Below are positions 22,196-36,103 of a stretch of DNA of 64,000 nt, piece by piece. The notes beneath the pieces were generated by a model. That model ran no database searches and was not told the origin of the DNA. It was given only the letters and a program-made list of their open reading frames with translations. The position numbers and the translations under genes are program-made. The DNA comes from Edaphochlamys debaryana (lineage: Eukaryota > Chlorophyta > Chlorophyceae > Chlamydomonadales), in the NCBI GenBank assembly GCA_016858145.1, contig JAEHOE010000010.1, positions 620,001-684,000 on the forward strand. Direction: 5' to 3'. How positions within the stretch are numbered: the stretch's first letter is position 1; every line of letters starts with the position of its first letter.

Positions 22196-25100
22196 ATGGC
22201 GGACAACATCAAGGTCATCAACGCAGGCGACCTGCTGAAGGGTGTAAAGCTCAGCTTTGCGCAAGGTCCCGCAGATGTTGCAGCAACTTCAGTTGCGGTG
22301 CAGAAGGAGTATGGAGCAGGTCAGGGTGTGTTGTGTGTGTGGGTCGGCGACCTACCTTTCACCCGGCGGGCTCGGGCTTCTGAGGGCAAGGGAGCGATCT
22401 TTTGTCCGGGAGGCTTGGACATCGCATCTGACTGAGGGCTGACGAGAGACACAGCGCTGCCGGCTGGGAGGCGGAGAAGCAGAGGAGCTGGAGCTGGAGG
22501 TGTGGGGCTCGTCTCTACCCCGGTGCCCTAGCCAACCGGTGCCCTACCACCAAACATCCACATCTCAGCGCCTAACTAACTGTTGAATCTCTTTACCAGC
22601 GCATATACAGCTGTTCGTTACATGAGGTGGATCCCTCCCGCAAAGTCTCCTCTTTCCAACCCACTACCCACAGGTCCGGGTGGCGGGCGACCTGCTCTTC
22701 GCGCCTCGACCAGCAGTGTCCCGGCCGCGTCTCCGCTGAATGACGTGGCTTCCTCCCTAGCGGAGCAGTTTGCTGCCAGCGACTGGCTGGTGCCTCCTGG
22801 GCAGCCCAATGACTGGCGGTTCATGGTAGCGGTGGCGAGGGCGGTGAGCTGCACGGGTGGAGGCGGGGCACGACGAGGGACTGGTACGTAGACCATCTCG
22901 ATTAGGAAACGCAGGACACAATGCGGGGGCGCACGTGTCTGGCTGTCGACGCGACCGCTCTAGACGGTACTAACTACCAGCCTCAACTGGCCTTAACCTT
23001 GGCAACCCTTGACTCGCAGGCTCTCGTGGCGTGGTACACCCCCGCTGAGACCCTGCGGGAACGGCTGGGGGTGGTGGAGGCGCTCGCGCGGGCCTTCGGG
23101 CTGGGCGAGGACGAGGTGGAGCAGGTGGGGGCAGAGGGGGCTGTCGGAGGATGTGCGTGTCTTCAACAAACGTCCAGATGCGGGCAAGGGCAAGGACAAG
23201 GGCAAGGGCTGGGGCCACTGCCACCCTGCTCCGTGCCCTTTCCTGTCACATGAACGCGTGTGAGGGAGGCCCTTTTACGGCTACCCGACGCCTTCGGTGC
23301 CAGGTGGTGGCGGAGGCGCTCCAGGCCAACGCCCACGTGGCATCGCAGCTCGCCCTGCAGCTCGTGGCGCTGGCGGCGGGGTCGTTCGCTGTGGGGCCCG
23401 ACTCCTGGCCCTCGGAGGCGGAGGGCAAGGCGGGCTTCCCCGTGTACCGACGGGAGGTGCGTGGGGCTGGGGGGGGCCAAGTACCCCGGACAGCGAGCGA
23501 AGCGGGATCAAGAATGACCCGTCAGCTTTGGGGGGTTGAGCAGAACGCATTGCACGCTCGGTGGACTCCCTGGCATCCCGGGCTTGTGGAAATCGGAAGC
23601 AGAGCCGTGTCCCAGCCGGGACGTGTGGGCCTGCCCGGCACGTGTAGCCTCCTCTAGCCCGCACGTGCCGTGTCTCGCCCCTCCAGACCGCTTTTACACC
23701 CTCGTCCCCAGGCGATCCCCGAGCTGGTCCAGCTGCTGCAGCAGCAGCAGAAGCTGCCCGCCTTCAACGGACTGCTGCAGGTGCGGGGGCAGGGGCAGGG
23801 GCAAGTTTCTTTTGCGGACCGGGTCGGGAAGGGCGCCAGACTGGGGGATGCGGGGCCGGCAGGGCAGCCTTTGGTCGAGCAGCGCACATCCAACTTTTGC
23901 GTTGCCGCTCTCGCCACACGGACAGGCCAAGGTCATGGCGGCTGTGAACCTGCGAATTCCCAAAGGGTGAGGGGTGGACCTTTGCTGGGAGTGGCAGCGG
24001 GGGATTGTGTTCATCTGCCAAGGGTCGCTCGCTCCTTCACACCTGCCAGTAGCTTCAGGCCGCCATCGCGTTCAGTGCCATTGGCCCCTGCAGGAAGGCG
24101 CGGCAGCTGCACCCTTACGCAGAGCTCTGGGTCAGCCCGCCGGGGGCCTCACGCAAAAGCGACCGCCGAGCGACGAAGGCAAGCTCTGAGCGGGGCGTGG
24201 CAGGGCAGGGCGGGGCGGGGCGTGGCGATTAGGGCAACCCAGGACAGGGCAGGGCAAAGGCTTAGTACAAGGACGCGCGTGACGGCTGCCCTGCCTGCTG
24301 GCCTCTGCGCCCCTGTCCTCCAGGTGCTGACGGACACGGACCACCCCGCCTGGGAGGAGCCGCTGGAGCCGCTCATTGTGGGCGGACCCGACTGGGAGCT
24401 GACCGTGCACGTGAGTGGCCGGGAGCCGGAGGCGGGGGCCACGGGTCAGGGGCCGTGCTGCCGTGCCGCGTGGGCCATACAGCCGCAGCCCCACGGCTGT
24501 ACACACTTGGCACCGGCAGCGGTCCCGTGTACTTGAAGCCGCTCGCGAGCCCACATGGCAACAGCCCAGGGTCAAGTCCACACAACAACGCCCCTCTCCT
24601 CTGCCGCAGGTCAAGTCTGCTCTGGACCCCGACCGAGGCCCTTCCTCGAAGGACCCGCTGCTGGGCCGGGCCGCGGTCCGCCTGGCGGGCTTGGCGCCCG
24701 GCCTCTCGGCCACCATCAAGGTGGTCGTGTTCGGGCCCCGGGAGGCAGCAGAGCCGTCCGCGGGTGCAGCCCAGGGCGCAGGCGGCAGCGGAGGCGGCGG
24801 CGGGGCCAGGAGCTCTGGGGCCAAGAAGGGGAAGGGCGGGGGCGGGCTGTGTGGGTGCTTCGGAGGCGGCGGGGGTGTCAAGGGCGAGGAGGAGGAGGCG
24901 GGGCAGGAGCCGGAGGAGCCGCAGCGTCGGACTCCGCAGGCGCGGCCGCTGCCGGTGCCGGTGCCTGCCGCTGGCCCCGAGGGCGGGGAAGAGGGCGAGG
25001 AGGGCGGGCCACGCACCGTGTACGACCCTGCCTCGGCCATGACCAGCGGCGCCGCGGGGCGGCAGGAGCGGGGGCAGCTCACGCTCATCCTCCGATACCT

Positions 25101-28100
25101 ACCCGAGTGAGTCATCGGGAGCTGGGGCATCGGAATGGTCAGCGACACTGGAAGGGTGGTCCGTTGGCTGACCCAGGGCTTGATGGCTTTGCTGACCCTT
25201 TGTTACTAGCAAGTGTAGCGAACCCAAAGCGCACAGAGCGAGACCATGGCGGAAGCGGGCTGGCCCTTCATGGGTGTGTACGTCCAGGCTTGTGCCGGGG
25301 CCGGGACGTGGCATCTATGGCAGGCTTGCTGCAGCCGCATAGGGCGGGACTCCCGAACGCTTGTGGCCGTGGACTTTCGCCCCTACAGGAAGCGCGAGCC
25401 GGTGCCAGCGGCTCTGCAGGCGGCTGTGGTGGCGGTCACTGCGGCGGAGGCAGGTGGTGCCGGCGTCGGTGGCGACCGGCCAAGCCGCAAGGTGGGACCT
25501 GCGGGCGGATGGCGAGCGTGCGATGTGGGCTGCCCGGTGCAGTTTGTGGGTCGCGGATGGCGATGTGGGTTGCACACGCTCGGCGCGAGAAGCCTCGGCG
25601 CTAAGTACAACTTGGTCCGTCACCACCCCTCAGGCCATCGCGATCCACTCCCCGCGCGGGGAACCCCACGACACCCCCACTGCCGCTGCCGCTCGCTCCG
25701 TCGCGGTGCGGGAAGCCAGTGCTGCGCTCGACCCCGCGCTGCAGGCGGTGGTGAGGCAGCTGGGGTCGCGATTGTCCGCACTCCACGCCCCCCAGCCCGC
25801 TTCTATGAAGCTCTTGAGGCGGTTGGACAGGTGGGGCGACGGGGCTGGAGGGAAGGCTAGAATATGAGAGGAAGATACAAGCCATCTTAGGGAGGCCCCT
25901 CCAGGACCCGTGCCAGTTGAGAACTCTTGCGTAGAGACTCCCCCATCCTCCCACCATGGCTTGCGCCGTCTGCGCATTGCATTGCGGACTGCATGGCATC
26001 CTGTGCAAGCTCTCACGGCACTCACTGGGTGGCCTCCCTGCCCACTCCCCTCCCCACCCCCAGCCGCAAGCTGGACCCGAAGGAGCTCCTGAGCCCGGCC
26101 AACGACTTCGGTACCACCCTGCGCAAGCTGGCCAAGGCCCTGCAGACGCTGGCACGTGACGGCAGCGGCAAGCTGGCGCGGGTTCCGGACCCAGGTGGGG
26201 CAAGGGGCGTGGCGGGCCTGGGCGGGTAGGATGGGAATCGTGTGAGGGAAGACATGACATCGAGGCCTGCAGTGAGGTCAAGTGCATGAGAGAGTGTGGT
26301 GACAAGTGGCGAGGTGAGGCCCTGCCCGGGCAGGTCCGGCCGTCCATCGCCTCTTGCTGACGGCGCATTTCCATGCCTCTGCCTCGCAGGCCTTCCGCTC
26401 ACAGCCCTGGGCCCCCTCGGCGAGTGGATGGACGACCAAGGCCTGGAGCAGCCCGTGGGCCGGCTGCTCCCCTACGCCGGCCTGCCGCCGCCTTGCCTTT
26501 CGCTGCTGCTGCTCTTCGCCCGCCTCTACCGCGTGCGTCGCGCCACGACCCAGATCGCGCTCGCACACTCGCTGATTGCGGGCGGCTGGCCCGCGGGGGA
26601 CAGGGCCGGTCGGGGCGGGGGTGGAGGCGAGGCCGGGGGCACCAGGGAGCCGCCCGCGTGGCCCGCAGACAGGGCGGGCAAGGAGTACCTGGAGGTGGTG
26701 TACCGGCTGTGGAAGCCGACCATGGAGGTGCGTTGCGGGCTTTTCTGCGTGTTCGGGAAGCCTGGGGTGGTTGCGTGGTACGATGGTGCAATTGCGTGGT
26801 GCCGTGGGGCTGTGACGCTGTTGCAGTGTCGGAATGGCTGGGTCGGGCAGCAGCCCTGGGAAAGTTTCCCCACGATAGTGCAGCGCAGGAGCTTCGTCAG
26901 GCGGAAGCTCTTCGAGCTGTCCGTATGGTGTCGTGTTGACCCACCACCCTTCCTGCCTGCCCTCTGGCCTGCTCACCCCCACAGTGGCACTGCTCGGGGC
27001 GGCTCACCAAGGTGGAGGCGGAGGGCCTGACGGGCTGCATGGCCTCCTTCCTGGAGGGGGCCATGCCGCTGCTGGCCGACCACTACCGAGCCATCCCCGA
27101 GGGAGAGCAGGTGCGTGGCAGGCAGGCCGAGCTTGCGTGGCCTCGAGCAGCCTCCCATCTGGCTGGTGACTGGCTGAACCTGCGAGCTGTTCCTGCTGCG
27201 GCTAGCTCCTCCACGCACGGTGCCCTGCCGTACCCCGGCCGGTTCCCAGATCCTCCTGATGTCGTGACCCGTGCCCCTACCCTACCGCCCGCTCCCGTTC
27301 CGGTCCCAAGCAGGCCGTGCCCTGCCTGGTCCGACTGCTGGAGATGACGGGCTGGGCACTCACGTGGGACCCCTCCAAGCCGCCGCCCCTGCGCCTTCTT
27401 GCGGAGCACCTGCTGACCCGCGCGGCGGTCACACGCGCTGCCGCCGAGGCCGAAGCCCTGGGGCGGCCGGGGCCGGACACGCTGCCCCACGATGTCATGG
27501 CCCTCGCGAGGGCGGCTGAGCGGCAGCTTGAGGACCTGACGAGGGACCTGGAGCTACAGGTGGGCACGGCTCGCGGCCACGGGCGCTGGCAACGGGCAAC
27601 GGGACAACGGCTCATGCAAGGGGTACTCCTTCGCGGCAGCAGCTTGTTACCTGACCCCTTGATTTGCGAAAACTTTCCAAGAGGCCCAACCGCAAACCCC
27701 GTTGGGCAACCCGTGTCAACTCTCCGCACCCTCCTCCCGCTTCCGCTTCTCCATTCCGCAGGCCGCCGCGCCGGGCCTCGAGGGCCTGGCCCGACTCAAC
27801 ACGCCCATCCGCTACCACGCGCTGGTGGACAGCCTGGAGACGCTCTTCATGTACCGCCCGGGCTCCTCCAACGCGGCCGCCACGGCCCTATGGAAGCTGG
27901 AGGCAGACGTCGTGGCACTTCACACCGCCATGATCCGGTGCGCGCCTGCCCACTGCCCACTCAGAAGAACACAGGAGACGAGTCGCCTTATCAGGGACCC
28001 GTACTGTAGCCGTGTCGCCTTCATTGCGCAGAAGCGCTGCGGCTACGGTCTGGTCTCTTCAATTGGAGCCCTCCTCAGCCTCCCCTGCTGCCGCCTCGCT

Positions 28101-31100
28101 CTCCTACCGTAGGCATGGACTGGGCCGCGACCCCCGCGCCCCCGTCTCCAAGCGCCGCCTCAACGCCAACGGCGACCGGCCAGGTGCAACCGCCAACGGT
28201 CGCACTGCCAACGGTCAAACCGCTAACCGCCCGGCTGCCAACCGCCGGCAGGCATCCGACTCGGACTCGGACGTCTCGCCCATCTCATCGGCCGTTTCGA
28301 CGCCCAACGCACGAACACCTCAAGCCCGGACTGCGAAGAGCCACGCTCGCCCGGGCCTGGTCGTTCCGCAATCGCGGGAAACGGAGGACGAGGACGGCAG
28401 CGGCGAGGGAGAGGACGAGGACGAAGAGGGCAAGGGCGGACTGCTCGAGGACGGGGGTGAGGGGACTGCTCCGGTGGTGCTGTTCGATCTGGAGGGCCAC
28501 ATGACCGAGGCTCTGGCGCAGTGGGCTGAGCTGGAAGGTGAGCAGGCTGCTGATGGATTAGGCCCATACATGCAGTAGTGTACGGGCTACAGATCAGGCC
28601 GGCGGGGGAGCTTTATCTCATCGCTCTTCACCTGCATGCTCAACGCATTACGGCATGCGTCCAACCCCCTCATGACACTCTTGACCCACTTTCCGTATGC
28701 TTTTGCAACGGCACAGGCGACGACCTCAAGCGAAAGGTGCTGCGCCTTCTTGAGCGGGACCCCATCTGGCCGCCCCGGAAGGGCGGGGACGCAACGGCAG
28801 GGAAGGGCGGTGCCGAGCCGGCTGGCCGAGGGGCCGACAAGGGCGCTGGGGCGGCCGGGGGCGGTGGCGCGGCGGCCAAGGGCGGCAAAGCGCGCAAGGC
28901 CCTGGCGGGTGGCGGCGCGGGAGACAGCGCGGTGGAACTGTTCAGGCTGATGCAGGTGCGCGTTAGGGCCTCTGGTGTGCGAGTCAAGAGACGCATGCTT
29001 TTCGCTGACATAACCTGAACGGACCAGCTCAAGATCCCAAACATGCGCATACAAAGCTGTGAGGTCCCATCCTGCTCTGCCATTGTTATCCAAAAACATA
29101 TCCGACCTGCTGCGCACCTCCCAGGCCTACCTGGACGTGAGCCTCGAGCGTGCGCTGGGCGGCAGCCCCGAGCGGCCCCCCGCCATGGGGCCGGCGGTGT
29201 GTGAGGCCGTGGTGTCCGCCCTGCGCATCTACCTCCACTTCGCCATGCGGGCGTGGGACCAGGTGCGGCCGGGAACCGCCTGTTTGGCCCCAAACGGCTC
29301 GTGCTTTGCGCGTTGTGGGGTACATGCGGGGTCCTTGCGGCCGCTGGGGGGCCGCTTGGCAAATTGCCATGTACGTCACTGTCGGCATCTTAGTCTCAGA
29401 TTTGCGCGGTGATGCATGCTCCCGTGACAGATCATTGCGTGCCGGATGATCCCAGCCGACGGCCCCGCCGGGCACCGCCACGCCAAGACGTTCTCCGACC
29501 GCCTCTTCGGCGGGCCCGGGGCCGGAGGCACGCCGGGCGGTGGCCCCGCCCCTTCTGGGCCCTCGGGAATCTTCCCGATCGCCTCGGGAGCTAGCGTCGC
29601 GGGTGCCTCTCCGCACGGCCCCAATGGTCCACCGGCGTTCGCCCACGGCCGTAACATCTCGATTTCACGCCACACCCCCGGAGTCGGCGGTGGTGTCTTT
29701 GCGGCCAGTGGCGCCGTCGCAGCCGCCGCCCTCGCCGGCGGCAGCCCAGCCGCCACGTACTCCGTACCCGAGTACGGCGCTATGCTTCCGTCGTCCATTA
29801 GTACTGCCGCTGGGTCGGTCGCGGCGTACGGCTTGGGCGCGATGGGGGGCGCCGGCCCCAGTGGGTTTGTGGGCGCGGTGGGTGGCGGTGCAGGGCACGG
29901 CCCTTCGCCGCTCAAGTTGCCACCGCCGGCGGGAGGGCGGCACCGGCGCGCCAACACGGCCGACGCAGAGGCTCTCGCCGCTGGCGCTTTCGCGACAGGT
30001 GCGTCAAGGATTGCGGATGTCTGTGTCCCAGCATTTGAGCCAACACGGCAATCTGGCTCTGTTCAATGTCGTGTTGAAACTCCTTCTCACGCTCCCCTTC
30101 GCCCTTTCTATGATTGCAGCCGGGGCGGCTGCCGCAGCTGCAGCCGCCGCAGGCGGCGGTGGGCCAGGCGCAGGCGGCGGCGCGCGTCACGCCCCCACGT
30201 CTTCCCTCAACGCTCCGGCGGCCGCCGGTGCTCCGCCCTTTGCCTCCCCTATGCCCTTTGCCTCGGGCGCCATACCCCAGGACGTGCTCCTGGACCTAGC
30301 CGCAGAACAGGGCTTCGTGTCTTGCTCGCCCCTCGTGCGGGTCCGCAACACGCTCGCGGCCGTGGCGGACGGAGTGGAGGCGATGCGGACAGACACTCTA
30401 TCGGTGCTCATCCCGCGGGCATCGTTCCTGGGGGGTCGGGCCGACGGGCCGGGGACCGGCCCGCCACCGAGCCAGCCCGCGTACCTGGCACGCGCTGTCG
30501 CCGAGCTGCGGCAAGCGATGTCAACTGCAGCGGGTGAGTGGCCCCGCCCACACGCAGCGCGTTTGTACTTGGTCTGCGGCTCAGCGGATTTCGCGGTCCT
30601 TGCGTTGCATATCTGCCGTACAGGTCACTGTGTGGCATCGTACGGCCTGGCGCTGCGTACTGCTCTCCTCCAGCGCCTTATTGGCGCCATGGATCCCGAG
30701 GGCAAGGCGACGCCCTCCAAGCAGGTGCGTTCACAACTATGGGGCGGAAACTGCCGGTAACCTGCCATGGGGACGCACGGCATGGGCAGCCGCGCAGCCC
30801 TGATTGGTACCGGTCATGGCCAGTGGACTACTTGCCAGCTCTCAAACGCCCAGCTGACAGCGGCTAGCATGCATGTCCTGCCTTGCTCCACTAATGCTCC
30901 CCTTACATTACATGCGCTGCAACCAACACTGCCCGCAGCCTGCAATAGCCCAGTGCGGTACACCGATGTCGGTCGGTCAGTAACCTTTGCGTGTCCCATC
31001 CTGCAGCCGATCGAGGGCATTCTGGGCGCCCTCTACACCGAGCTCAGCGCCTTGGCCGGCGACCTGGTGTCGGGGCCCGTGGCGGGGGCGATGGTGGGCG

Positions 31101-34100
31101 CAGCCTGGGGCGCGGCGGTGGGGTGCGTCACGGCTCTGGCTCTGGGCCAGGCGGGCTTCCGGCCGCTCACGGAGGAGGTGAGGGGTTTTTGCCGGGTTTG
31201 CCGAGAAGAGGGCAGCTACAGCAAACGAGTGCCACAAGCGCCGTCGGTGAAACGGGCGATGTGCCGTGTCAATGCCTACCTCGGGGATGGTTCATTAGCC
31301 TTCAACCAGGGCTGCGTGACCAGGGCTGTGATATGTTGGTTCCGCGCGGTCTCCCGCGCGGTGGGTTCCGGTCATCCACTCACACCCAACTGCCCAACCG
31401 CGCGTCGTGGTCCCGCAGGAGGCGTTCCTGCTCCGCGACTTCCTGATCGAACTGCAGGTGGGTCGTTCGGGGATCGAAAGCTCGGCCGTATGACCGACCC
31501 ACGCGCTTGCCACGTCTGCCGTGTCATGCCACGACCGAAGCTGCTGGTTTTGTCCAGGCCAAGCGGCCTCTCCGCCTCCAGGGCCCCTGCCAGGGCCAAC
31601 CCCGCGCGCTCCCGCATGCGCCCCCCTACAGGACCTGTTCAGAGATGTGGTGGACGAGCAGCTCGAGCCAAAGCAGAAGGCGCACGCGGCATCAGGTGCG
31701 TCTGTGGACACCAAAGTGGTCAATGGGGAGGATATCCTCTCGACGAGGACACCGCTTGGTTCTGTGACACTCACTGCATCTGTGCTCATTCTAACGCAGA
31801 CCCCGGTATGCCCCTCACTTGACACGTCCCCCTGCTCATCTCTTGCACCTGCTCCGCGTTCCGCCCCTCCATCTCCGTCCTCCCCAGGCGGGCCGCCCTT
31901 GGCTGTCATCCCCGTTGACCTGGTGGACGCCAACAGTCGGGCCCAGGGCTGCGCTCTGACGTCAGCGCTCCTGCAGAGCACGGCAGCCGCCTCGCAGGAC
32001 CTGATTGACATGTACAACGCGCAGGTCCGTACCTTTTTATGAGTCACATTGACATGGATTCGTGGGGAACACGGGCGCGGGCTGCTGGTCGCGGTGACGG
32101 ACTGCATGTGGACAACTCAGTGGGTAGACACGCGCTGGGCCTTCTGTTTTGCTGAAGGCTGGTCGCTGACCTCTCGTCGTCGTGTTCCTTCTCCGTTCAT
32201 CCGCAGGTCAGCTGCCTCCAGCGGGTCGAGTCGCGGCGGGAAGGTGCGCGACGCCCGAGCATGCGCCTCCCATCCAGCATTCACGTGATCGCTTGACCTC
32301 CTCATCCTCTTCTATCCGCACTGCTCCGCATCTGCTGACCGTGGCCCTCCGCCCATACCCCCTGGCCCCTCCACCTGCAACCCGCAGACGGTGCCCCGCT
32401 GGCCACCCACCAGCTGTCCCTGCTGGACCTCCTGCGCCTGCTGCGGCATCGACGAAAGACCGACACGGTTGCGCAGGTGGGTGCGCGGGTACCGGGCCCG
32501 GGTCGGGGCGTGCCCGCGCGGCATCGTACAGTTTGGCACCACGGCGCTCAAAGCCATGGGAACCTGTGCTTGCAGAAGGGCACGTGTGGTCCTCGCCTCG
32601 TGGCCGATCTGGGATGTAATTTTGGGCTGCTTCAAGGGAACTTGGGAGTCCGGTAGCTAGCTAACCTGATTGCTCCTTACCGCGCCATGTGCCCGCCGTC
32701 TGTCAACATCCTGAGCAGTCCTTCGTGACGGAGCAACTGCGCCTGGCGGGGAGCAACGTGCTGCAGGTGGGTGTTTCGGAGCAAGGTACCGGTCGCAAAT
32801 AATAACCCTAGCGGGGCTTTGCTGTCCATGCCCCTATCCTGCCCACCTTGCGCTCACGAGCTCCTCCCGCTTTGAGCAGTTGCTCCGCTTGCCTTCAGCC
32901 AGGCCTCTGCTAACGCTGGCTTCCTCTCTCTCGCTGCGTGACGCTGCTGCTGCAGGGCCTCTTCGGACTCGGCCCCAAGGAGCGCCTCGTGGCTTCCTCC
33001 CCCTGCTCCGTCACCTACCTGCCTGGCCTGGCGGCCTTGGCAGCGGGCGCAGCCGGCGGCCCCGCCACTCCCGCCGCCGCAGCAGCTACCGCCGCCGCGA
33101 ACGCCCTCGCCGCTGCCGCGGCGGCCGGGACCGTGAGCACCGCCTTTGGCCAGAGCCTGGGCGGAGGCCTGGGGATAGGCCTGGTGGGCGCAAGCCCGGG
33201 GGCGTCGTCCAGGGAGGGCTTCCTCTACGTCACGCCGCGCATGCTGGGGTTCTCCACGCTGCTGGGGGCGGACCTCAAGGGAATGACCGACACGACCTTC
33301 AAGCTCCGACTCAACGTAAGGCCCACAGGCTTCGTGCGGAGCTTTGGCATTGAGTTTTGGCTCTTCAACGCCTAGCTGCGTTTGGGTGCTAGCGAGTGGC
33401 TCACGGGTGGGTGAGCCGTTGTGGGATGGACCCCAACACCCTTCGCCACCATTTTGCAGGACGTGCGGGAGACGGTGCGAGGCGAGACGGCCGACTGCCT
33501 GGTGGTGGCAACCGCAGGTGAGGGGCAGAAGCTTCCCTGGCGCACTTCGGCCAAAGGGATCTAGTTCTCAACTCTGGTTAACACTCTGGCGACCCCTCGT
33601 ACGGTACCTCAACCCATCGTCGCCTCCCACTCGCACAAAGCTGCTGCGCTCCCTTTTCCTCCCTCGCCCCATTAGGTGGGGACGTGTACCTCTTCACGGG
33701 TCTGGGTCCAGGCGAGAGGGACCGGCTGCTCGGCCTGCTCACGGGCACCCCGGTACCGGGGACCGGCACGCACCCGCAACTGGCGGCTGTGGCGACGGCA
33801 GGGGCTGGAGGTCGCGGCAGCAGCGGCGGCGTAATGTCGGACTCGCCGCAGGCCTCCGTCGCCGGAGGTGGCGGCGGTTCGGACTCTACCACTCCACGCG
33901 GCGGCATGGCGGCGGTGGTGCGGGGGATGATGGGGAAGGGCTCGAGCTTGGGGCACTCGAGCAATGCAAGCGGGACCGTTGCAGCGGCGGCAGCGGCGCT
34001 GAGCTCGGCTGTCGGCGGCCCAGGGCCGGCACAACTGTCGGCCGCGGCGGCACCGGCGGCGGCGTCAGCACAGGCGGCGACAGGCTCCGCCGCCACCACG

Positions 34101-34730
34101 GCTGCCACAAAGGCGCAGAACGTGGCGGCGAAAGCCGCTGATGCAATCGCGGCTGCCGCCGCCGCTGGTGGCGGCGCCGTCACTGGTGCTGCGCGCGCCG
34201 CTGCCGAGGCCGCCGCCACGGCTCATGCCACGGCAGCGGCCGAAATTAAGGCCGCAGCGAATGAGGCCAGCGCGGCAACGGCCCGCGCCTTCGGGTCCTT
34301 GTTCTCATCCCCTAGCGGCGCCGCCAACCCCTTCACGTCCGCCGCACCCGCCGGCACGGCTGCGCCCGCCGCGCCGCCCCGCGCTTCACCCGCGCCTGGC
34401 ACAGCGTCCCGCCCGCCCGAGTCCGGCGCCCTGCCCCTCGTCTCCACCCCCTGCCACCTCGTCTCCGTCCTCCGCAACAAGGACGGCCACCTGCACCTCT
34501 ACGCCGACCGCCTCGACTTCATCTGCCCGGCCGACCCGGCCGTCTCCAGATCCTTGACTCTGAGCTCCATCAATAACGTCTCGCAGCGGCCCGGCGGCTG
34601 GGGCGGCGGCAGCGTGTTAGTCATCGCACTGGAGGGGGAGCCCAAACCGCTGCTATTCGGGGGCATGGGCGATGCGCTCCTGGCGCAGCTGAAGCAGAGC
34701 GTCAGCGAGCTTTGCTTCGCACGCGGATGA
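22196..34730 (+). CDS. Munc13-like protein with C2, MHD2-like and two GRAM-like domains
   Basis: The start is ATG 22196 (MADNIKVINAGDLLKG), with a donor at 22320. More than twenty exons can be joined in phase to the TGA at 34728-34730. A helical head (23.0-23.8 kb) leads to a C2 domain: VMAAVNLRIPKGKARQLHPY, then WELTVHVKSALDPD. It is interrupted by a Gly/Glu-rich insert and ends RGQLTLILRYLP (25,108). A long helical region follows (26-32 kb). Within it PIEGILGALYTELSALAGDL, then FRPLTEE, then AFLLRDFLIELQ (31.0-31.46 kb) resembles the Munc13/BAIAP3 MHD2 module. Disordered inserts occur at 28.1-28.5, 29.45-30.0 and 33.8-34.4 kb. GRAM-like 1: LFGLGPKERLVASSPCSV, then REGFLYVTPRMLGFSTLLG, then GGDVYLFTGLG. 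GRAM-like 2 ends the protein (DGHLHLYADRLDFICP...). By family it would tether or prime vesicles at membranes, with C2 and GRAM as lipid binders. The domain calls are by eye. Confidence 0.65.
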
Positions 34731-35829
34731 GCGATGGATGCGGGTGTGCGGAAAGGTGCGGGAGTGCAGGTGTGCGGGTGCGGAGAAGCGTAGCGCGCGA
34801 GGAAAGTGGGGGAGGGGATAGAGAAGGGGACGAAAGCGTGAGCGCGGCTTTGAATGTGCGGTTGTGTGGGGCGAATGCGGGGTTCTCGGGCAGGTTGGTC
34901 GGGCGTGGGGCGGCAGCGCAGTGCGGTATTGCAGGGGTGAGCGGAGAAGGGAAGTGTGGGGGGGGGGTAAAGAGAACAGGATGGACAGCGCCGATGCGGC
35001 TTCAGTTGTGCGCGCGGTTGTGAGGGTGCAAGGTGGGGGTCTCTGGCAGGTTTGTGGGTGTTGGGCTAGCGGCAGCATGCTGCAGGAATGCAGGGGTGAG
35101 CGGAGAAGGTGCAGTGTGCTGAGGAAGGAAGTGGGAGGACGGTGGATCGCACGAGGCCACGAGCGGCTCGGTGGCGAATTACGTGGCGTGTGGCTTGGAC
35201 GGGTACCGGTACGCAGCAAAGGCGATGGTTGGCGGGGAATTACGTTGACACCTGGACGCAGGCTTGTTGAGACCAGTGAGGTTGGATGTGGCTTCTCCCG
35301 AGGACGTGAAACTACGCACGTACGACGATGGTGTGAACTTGGCCCATGGCATGCTCGCAGAGGTGAGCGCGCAAGACAAGTTCGTTCCGTCAAACGAACC
35401 ACTGACTGGGAACACGGCCAGTCGCCAAGGGCCTGTGACTTGAGCTGTGCTCGTGGCGTCGTGGGCAGTCCAACCTAGACCCAGGGACGATACTTGCCTT
35501 GATCCTGCTTGGTCCGCAAGGTGTGCTAGTCATCTGATTCACAGCCGATCGCACACTGGCTCGGGGCTCCTACGTCGTAAGCTCTCTTACATCCTGCGAG
35601 GCCGGAGTGGCTTAGCAGTTAGCACTGCCTGGCCTTGCTGCCATCCGTTGCCGCGGTGTCCCCAAACCTGTACGCTGACCCTAGCCCTGTCGCCCTCCAA
35701 CCAGGAGTTATAAACGAGCAGGAACCGCGCCCCTCCGCCCCTCGTCCGGGCTTGTGTGCTATTCCCTAACCGCCCCAACCGTGTATAACCACCCCTACCC
35801 AACCGAACTGACCTGCCTGGGAAGAGTGC
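34731..35829. other. Intergenic, low-complexity GT/GC-rich 3' region
   Basis: The region holds the 3'UTR of the Munc13-like gene and the outer flank of the palindrome. The first 400 bases are rich in GTGCGGG and GGTGAGCGG-like strings and contain a degenerate direct repeat, listed separately. I found no TGTAA signal on the plus strand and no exon. Confidence 0.45.
34833..35125 (+). repeat. Degenerate ~150-bp direct repeat
   Basis: Two neighbouring stretches (about 34,838-34,965 and 34,995-35,122) share the same order of blocks: a GCGGTTGTG block, then GGCAGGTT, then CAGGGGTGAGCGGAGAAGG, followed by a GTG-rich end. The last block is the best preserved (near 34,932 and 35,091). It is probably an old tandem duplication in the 3' flank. 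No function is apparent. Confidence 0.45.
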
Positions 35830-36103
35830 ACTGCCCAAGTCGACCTGGCCCACTACTGCGGCATAGCTACCTGTCGATCCCCTCCAAAGTATAAATGCTA
35901 TATCTCTTGTCGGGAAGCTGGCCTGGCTTCGCGCCATCAAACGGATCATCACATGTCCGTTGTACGCACACTGCAAAACGCATCTAGGGCCGCGGGAGGG
36001 GTGACCCTTCCGCCTCCGCACCGCCCCCGCCCGCCCTCGCCCTGCCAGGGCCCAAGTGGGGCCAGCCCCTCTCTGTCTATCTCGCCAGCCGCACACACGG
36101 CGC

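Noticed and set aside
35600..35680. tRNA-like A-box (TGGCTTAGCAG) suggesting a tRNA or SINE
   Set aside because: No B-box (GGTTCRANYCC) or cloverleaf pairing was found downstream or on the opposite strand.
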